Source: Bacillus sp. FSL K6-3431
Lineage (GTDB): Bacteria > Bacillota > Bacilli > Bacillales > Bacillaceae_C
Assembly (NCBI RefSeq): GCF_038002605.1
Contig: NZ_JBBOCT010000001.1
Location: forward strand, 1,426,001 to 1,490,000
Reading direction: 5' to 3'
Length of the DNA: 64,000 nucleotides
The translations under genes and the position numbers were made by a program. The notes under the pieces were generated by a model. That model was not told the origin of the DNA. It did no database searches and saw nothing but the letters and a program-made list of their open reading frames with translations. Positions 61,546-64,000 of the stretch are shown piece by piece; position 1 is the stretch's first letter; each line of letters starts with the position of its first letter.

Positions 61546-61707
61546 TTATCGACTCCCCTTCGTCATTTTGTCCGCAATCAAATACAGCACACACACGAAT
61601 ATAAATCGCATGTATAATTCGTCTGACGGAACGCCTAGCACTTTAGATACTACGCTTATAACTATCGTAAATACGACTACCATTATAATGAATATTACGT
61701 TACTCAT
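61546..61707 (-). CDS. 53-residue membrane protein
   Basis: ATG behind AAGGAGGACAGCGA and overlapping the previous stop codon. It has two hydrophobic helices around a short polar loop (VLGVPSDELYMR). No family is recognised. Confidence 0.65.
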   Translation of the reverse strand: MSNVIFIIMVVVFTIVISVVSKVLGVPSDELYMRFIFVCVLYLIADKMTKGSR

Positions 61708-61898
61708 TCGCTGTCCTCCTTCGTTTTACTTTCCGCCACTACCGTCAATTCCACGGCTTTGTCGTTTGCCATTAGGATTCCGACCGTCTGTACTATCATC
61801 GCAGCCAAAAGCGCTTGTATCAGCGTTATGGTAACGCCTAAGTACGGCATGGCGAAGTAAAAGACGGCGGCTGCGAGAGCCAGTTTAATTACGAACAT
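61704..61898 (-). CDS. 64-residue membrane protein
   Basis: ATG at 61898 behind AAGGAGGACGCCAA; an earlier in-frame start overlaps that site. Two hydrophobic helices (LALAAAVFYFAMPYLGVTIT and ALLAAMIVQTVGILM) precede a charged tail. It pairs with the next gene (4-base overlap). Confidence 0.65.
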   Translation of the reverse strand: MFVIKLALAAAVFYFAMPYLGVTITLIQALLAAMIVQTVGILMANDKAVELTVVAESKTKEDSE

Positions 61899-61914
61899 TT
61901 GGCGTCCTCCTTGA

Positions 61915-62658
61915 TTACTTAACATTTTTATATGTGTTGAAAGACACTACTCTTTTCACTTGATCATAACTGTGTCCTAACTTATCCGCTAAGCCTTTTA
62001 GCCCGTACTCCCCGCCATCATAAAGCATTCTGATGTTACGTACTTCGTCATTAGTTAAGAACCTTCGGGCATCTTCTTCATATTCTTTGCCGCCTACTTT
62101 ATACATCATTGTGTCTATTCTGTGTTTGACAATATATACCTTGACGTCCGGCCTGAATTTTCGTACTAATTCGCGTGGAAAGTACAGGTAGTAAAATTGC
62201 CTTCCGTCTTGTTTGCGGTCTATACGTAACCGAGGTTTAGTTCCATATAATTCACTGACTTTTTCTATTAATAATTTTGACTGGCTTTCGTCTAATTCGT
62301 TAGAATAAAGATGCATTGTACTTCGATGGATGTGCCAAGAGCCATCATCCAAATACCACAAGAATAAATCCTCTTTTGTAATATCTTTAATAAGCTCTTC
62401 GATCCCCGCGTCTGAGGCTTGTTTAACCTCTTCGCTGGCGGTTGTGGCATATACGTGTATTACCTTTGTCCCACCGTACCCCGACTCTTGTGTCTTCTTT
62501 ACTGTTACTTCCAACCCTTCCTCGTTGAGTAACTTCTCTTTATGCTCTAGTAGTTTTCTGTCGGTAGAAATGAAGGTTATTGCCGCTGTCGTTTTATTTA
62601 ATCGAACCATACCGTCTCCAAGAATTGCGTTCTTCGCTACTCGGCTATATTTAGACAA
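61915..62658 (-). CDS. LAGLIDADG-type homing endonuclease
   Basis: 247 residues, TTG start behind AAGGAGGAATTCT. Two LAGLIDADG-like helices are visible: AILGDGMVRL near residue 11 and LFLWYLDDGSW near residue 98, with the catalytic acids Asp15 and Asp105. A C-terminal helix-turn-helix (DEVRNIRMLYDGGEYGLKGLADKLGHS) is added. It lies 15 bases after the DNA polymerase gene and has no intron around it, so it is a free-standing mobile gene. Confidence 0.85.
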   Translation of the reverse strand: MSKYSRVAKNAILGDGMVRLNKTTAAITFISTDRKLLEHKEKLLNEEGLEVTVKKTQESGYGGTKVIHVYATTASEEVKQASDAGIEELIKDITKEDLFLWYLDDGSWHIHRSTMHLYSNELDESQSKLLIEKVSELYGTKPRLRIDRKQDGRQFYYLYFPRELVRKFRPDVKVYIVKHRIDTMMYKVGGKEYEEDARRFLTNDEVRNIRMLYDGGEYGLKGLADKLGHSYDQVKRVVSFNTYKNVK

Positions 62659-62673
62659 AGAATTCCTCCTTGC

Positions 62674-64000
62674 TTATTTCTCCGCCCATCTGCGCGGATT
62701 AATTTCGATGTCACAACGGACAGGAACCATTAATTTAACCGCCTGCTCCATCGTTTTCTGTATTTCCGCAAGTTCGTCATCGGCTATAGATGCTGGACAG
62801 TCGTAAACCAGTTCGTCATGCACCTGTAGAAGAATGTACGAATCTAAACGTTCGAGCACCGTTTGCAAGTCGACAATCGCCTTTTTTAAGATCGTGCCCG
62901 CGCTCTCCTGTATCGGAAAGTTACCGGCTTGCCTTTGCGCGCTGAACTGTTTCCAACGATCTTTCGCCTTAACGTCAGCATGTAAACGGCGCTTTCGACC
63001 ATATAGCCCCGTAACGAAACCTTGCTTCATTACCGTTTTCTGCTGCACGTCCATATAACGCTTGATTCCGGGATACCCTTCGAAATAATCGTCAATTATC
63101 GTCTGCGCTTCGTTACGTGATATTTCGAGAGTGTCCGCAAGTTTGCCGGCTCCCATTCCATATACGATCCCGAAGTTAACCGTCTTAGCCTGACCGCGAA
63201 ACCTCTTACAGTCATGTCCGTTGGTTTCTTTGTCCGTTTCGATTTCCTCGTAGGTATAACGCCCCTTACTTATCATCGCTGCTGTGACTGAATGAATGTC
63301 GCGGCCTTGTTCGAATGCCTCGATTAATACCGTTTCATTCGCCATGTGCGCAAGTACACGCAATTCAATCTGCGAATAGTCCATCGAAACTAAGATACGG
63401 TCTTTTCCTGTCGCCATAAACAAGTGGCGTATTTCCGGTCGTTTCGCCGGTATTTGTTGCGTATTAGGGTTCGAGCATGTAAAGCGTCCAGTCGCGGCTC
63501 CCCACGTATTATGCCAAGGATGTATTCGACCATCGCTTTTAACGTCTCGCGGTAACTTCTGCGTAAAGGAAGAACGTAGCTTTCCGATTTCTTTATATTC
63601 GAGTATTAAGCCAACGACTTCGTGCTCGTTTTTAATCCGCTTCATAAAACGGCTATTCGTCGAACCTTTGCCGAGGTCCGTTAGCTTCAAATCGTCGTAT
63701 AGCTTCTTACTTAATTGCGCCGGCGAGTTGAGATTTATTTCTCCGCCAAGTATCGTAAATATGCGCGCCTGTAATTCCGCCTCTTCTTTCGCAAGTTGTT
63801 CATCTAAATTATGCGCTCGATCAACGTCGAAACGTATTCCGCGTATGTCTGAACGTATAAACTGGCGAGCTACCGGCATTTCTATCTCGTAAAATAAACG
63901 CTTAATGTCTCGTAAATCTTCGCGCTTGTCGTACCAATTCGAAATCCAGTCGTATAGCCGCAACGTCTTTTCCGTATCGCCTGCCGCATAAGCTAATGAA
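62674..64000 (-). CDS. polA: DNA polymerase I, N-terminus beyond window
   Basis: About 442 codons are visible, open to the window end (frame continues through LAYAAGDTEKT before the first start codon). The end of a 3'-5' exonuclease region is followed by a family A polymerase: motif A VSMDYSQIELRVLA, motif B KTVNFGIVYGMG, QAGNFPIQESAG, and motif C LQVHDELVYD. It replicates the phage genome. Confidence 0.94.
   Translation of the reverse strand, partial: SLAYAAGDTEKTLRLYDWISNWYDKREDLRDIKRLFYEIEMPVARQFIRSDIRGIRFDVDRAHNLDEQLAKEEAELQARIFTILGGEINLNSPAQLSKKLYDDLKLTDLGKGSTNSRFMKRIKNEHEVVGLILEYKEIGKLRSSFTQKLPRDVKSDGRIHPWHNTWGAATGRFTCSNPNTQQIPAKRPEIRHLFMATGKDRILVSMDYSQIELRVLAHMANETVLIEAFEQGRDIHSVTAAMISKGRYTYEEIETDKETNGHDCKRFRGQAKTVNFGIVYGMGAGKLADTLEISRNEAQTIIDDYFEGYPGIKRYMDVQQKTVMKQGFVTGLYGRKRRLHADVKAKDRWKQFSAQRQAGNFPIQESAGTILKKAIVDLQTVLERLDSYILLQVHDELVYDCPASIADDELAEIQKTMEQAVKLMVPVRCDIEINPRRWAEK

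Overview
The window joins a low-GC Bacillaceae-type chromosome segment (about 1-17.3 kb) to the left and central part of a large temperate siphophage (about 17.3 kb to the right edge). AGGAGG-type ribosome binding sites, many TTG starts, LplABC-type sugar transporters and Bacillus-phage-like late genes all point to a Bacillus relative; I cannot name the species. The chromosomal part is AT-rich. The prophage is visibly richer in G and C, which fits recent acquisition.

1-14.5 kb is a pectin / plant cell-wall utilisation locus, all on the minus strand. It holds a secreted modular pectinase (CBM35-like, S-layer-like, PL10 pectate lyase and CE8 pectin methylesterase in one chain), two copies of a solute-binding protein plus two-permease ABC importer, an alpha/beta hydrolase (probable deacetylase) and a GH43 glycosidase cut by the window start. 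Together they would demethylate and cleave pectin outside the cell, import oligosaccharides and trim them inside. The permease pairs are almost identical between the two cassettes while the binding proteins have diverged. The same promoter-proximal motif lies about 60 bases before three of the transcription starts. A CorA-like membrane protein and a tRNA-Val gene follow.

The prophage begins at the 3' end of tRNA-Val(GAC) with a tyrosine integrase. Nearly everything else is on the minus strand, so the order of expression runs from high to low coordinates: DNA and nucleotide metabolism (DNA polymerase I, Cas4-like nuclease, RuvC-like resolvase, ribonucleotide reductase, PhoH, dUTPase, thymidylate synthase, dNMP kinase; 51-64 kb), regulators and a winged-helix protein (48-51 kb), terminase, portal and head genes (38.5-47.5 kb), tail genes (23.5-38.5 kb), holin/XhlA/M23 endolysin (21.2-22.7 kb), and a cassette of FtsK-like ATPase, replication-relaxation protein and pilin-like membrane protein beside the integrase. 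The right attachment site is outside the window.

The most notable points are: a tape-measure gene split by a 268-nt group I intron-like element with matching P1 and P10 pairings; a programmed -1 frameshift (T TTT TTC) in the tail chaperone genes; two structural genes that apparently start with ATC behind perfect ribosome binding sites; a ribonucleotide reductase whose ATP-cone sits on the beta subunit; two free-standing homing endonucleases; and an AT-rich, oppositely oriented acyltransferase inserted in the tail operon. Several real genes of 28-59 codons are annotated that a length cutoff would miss.
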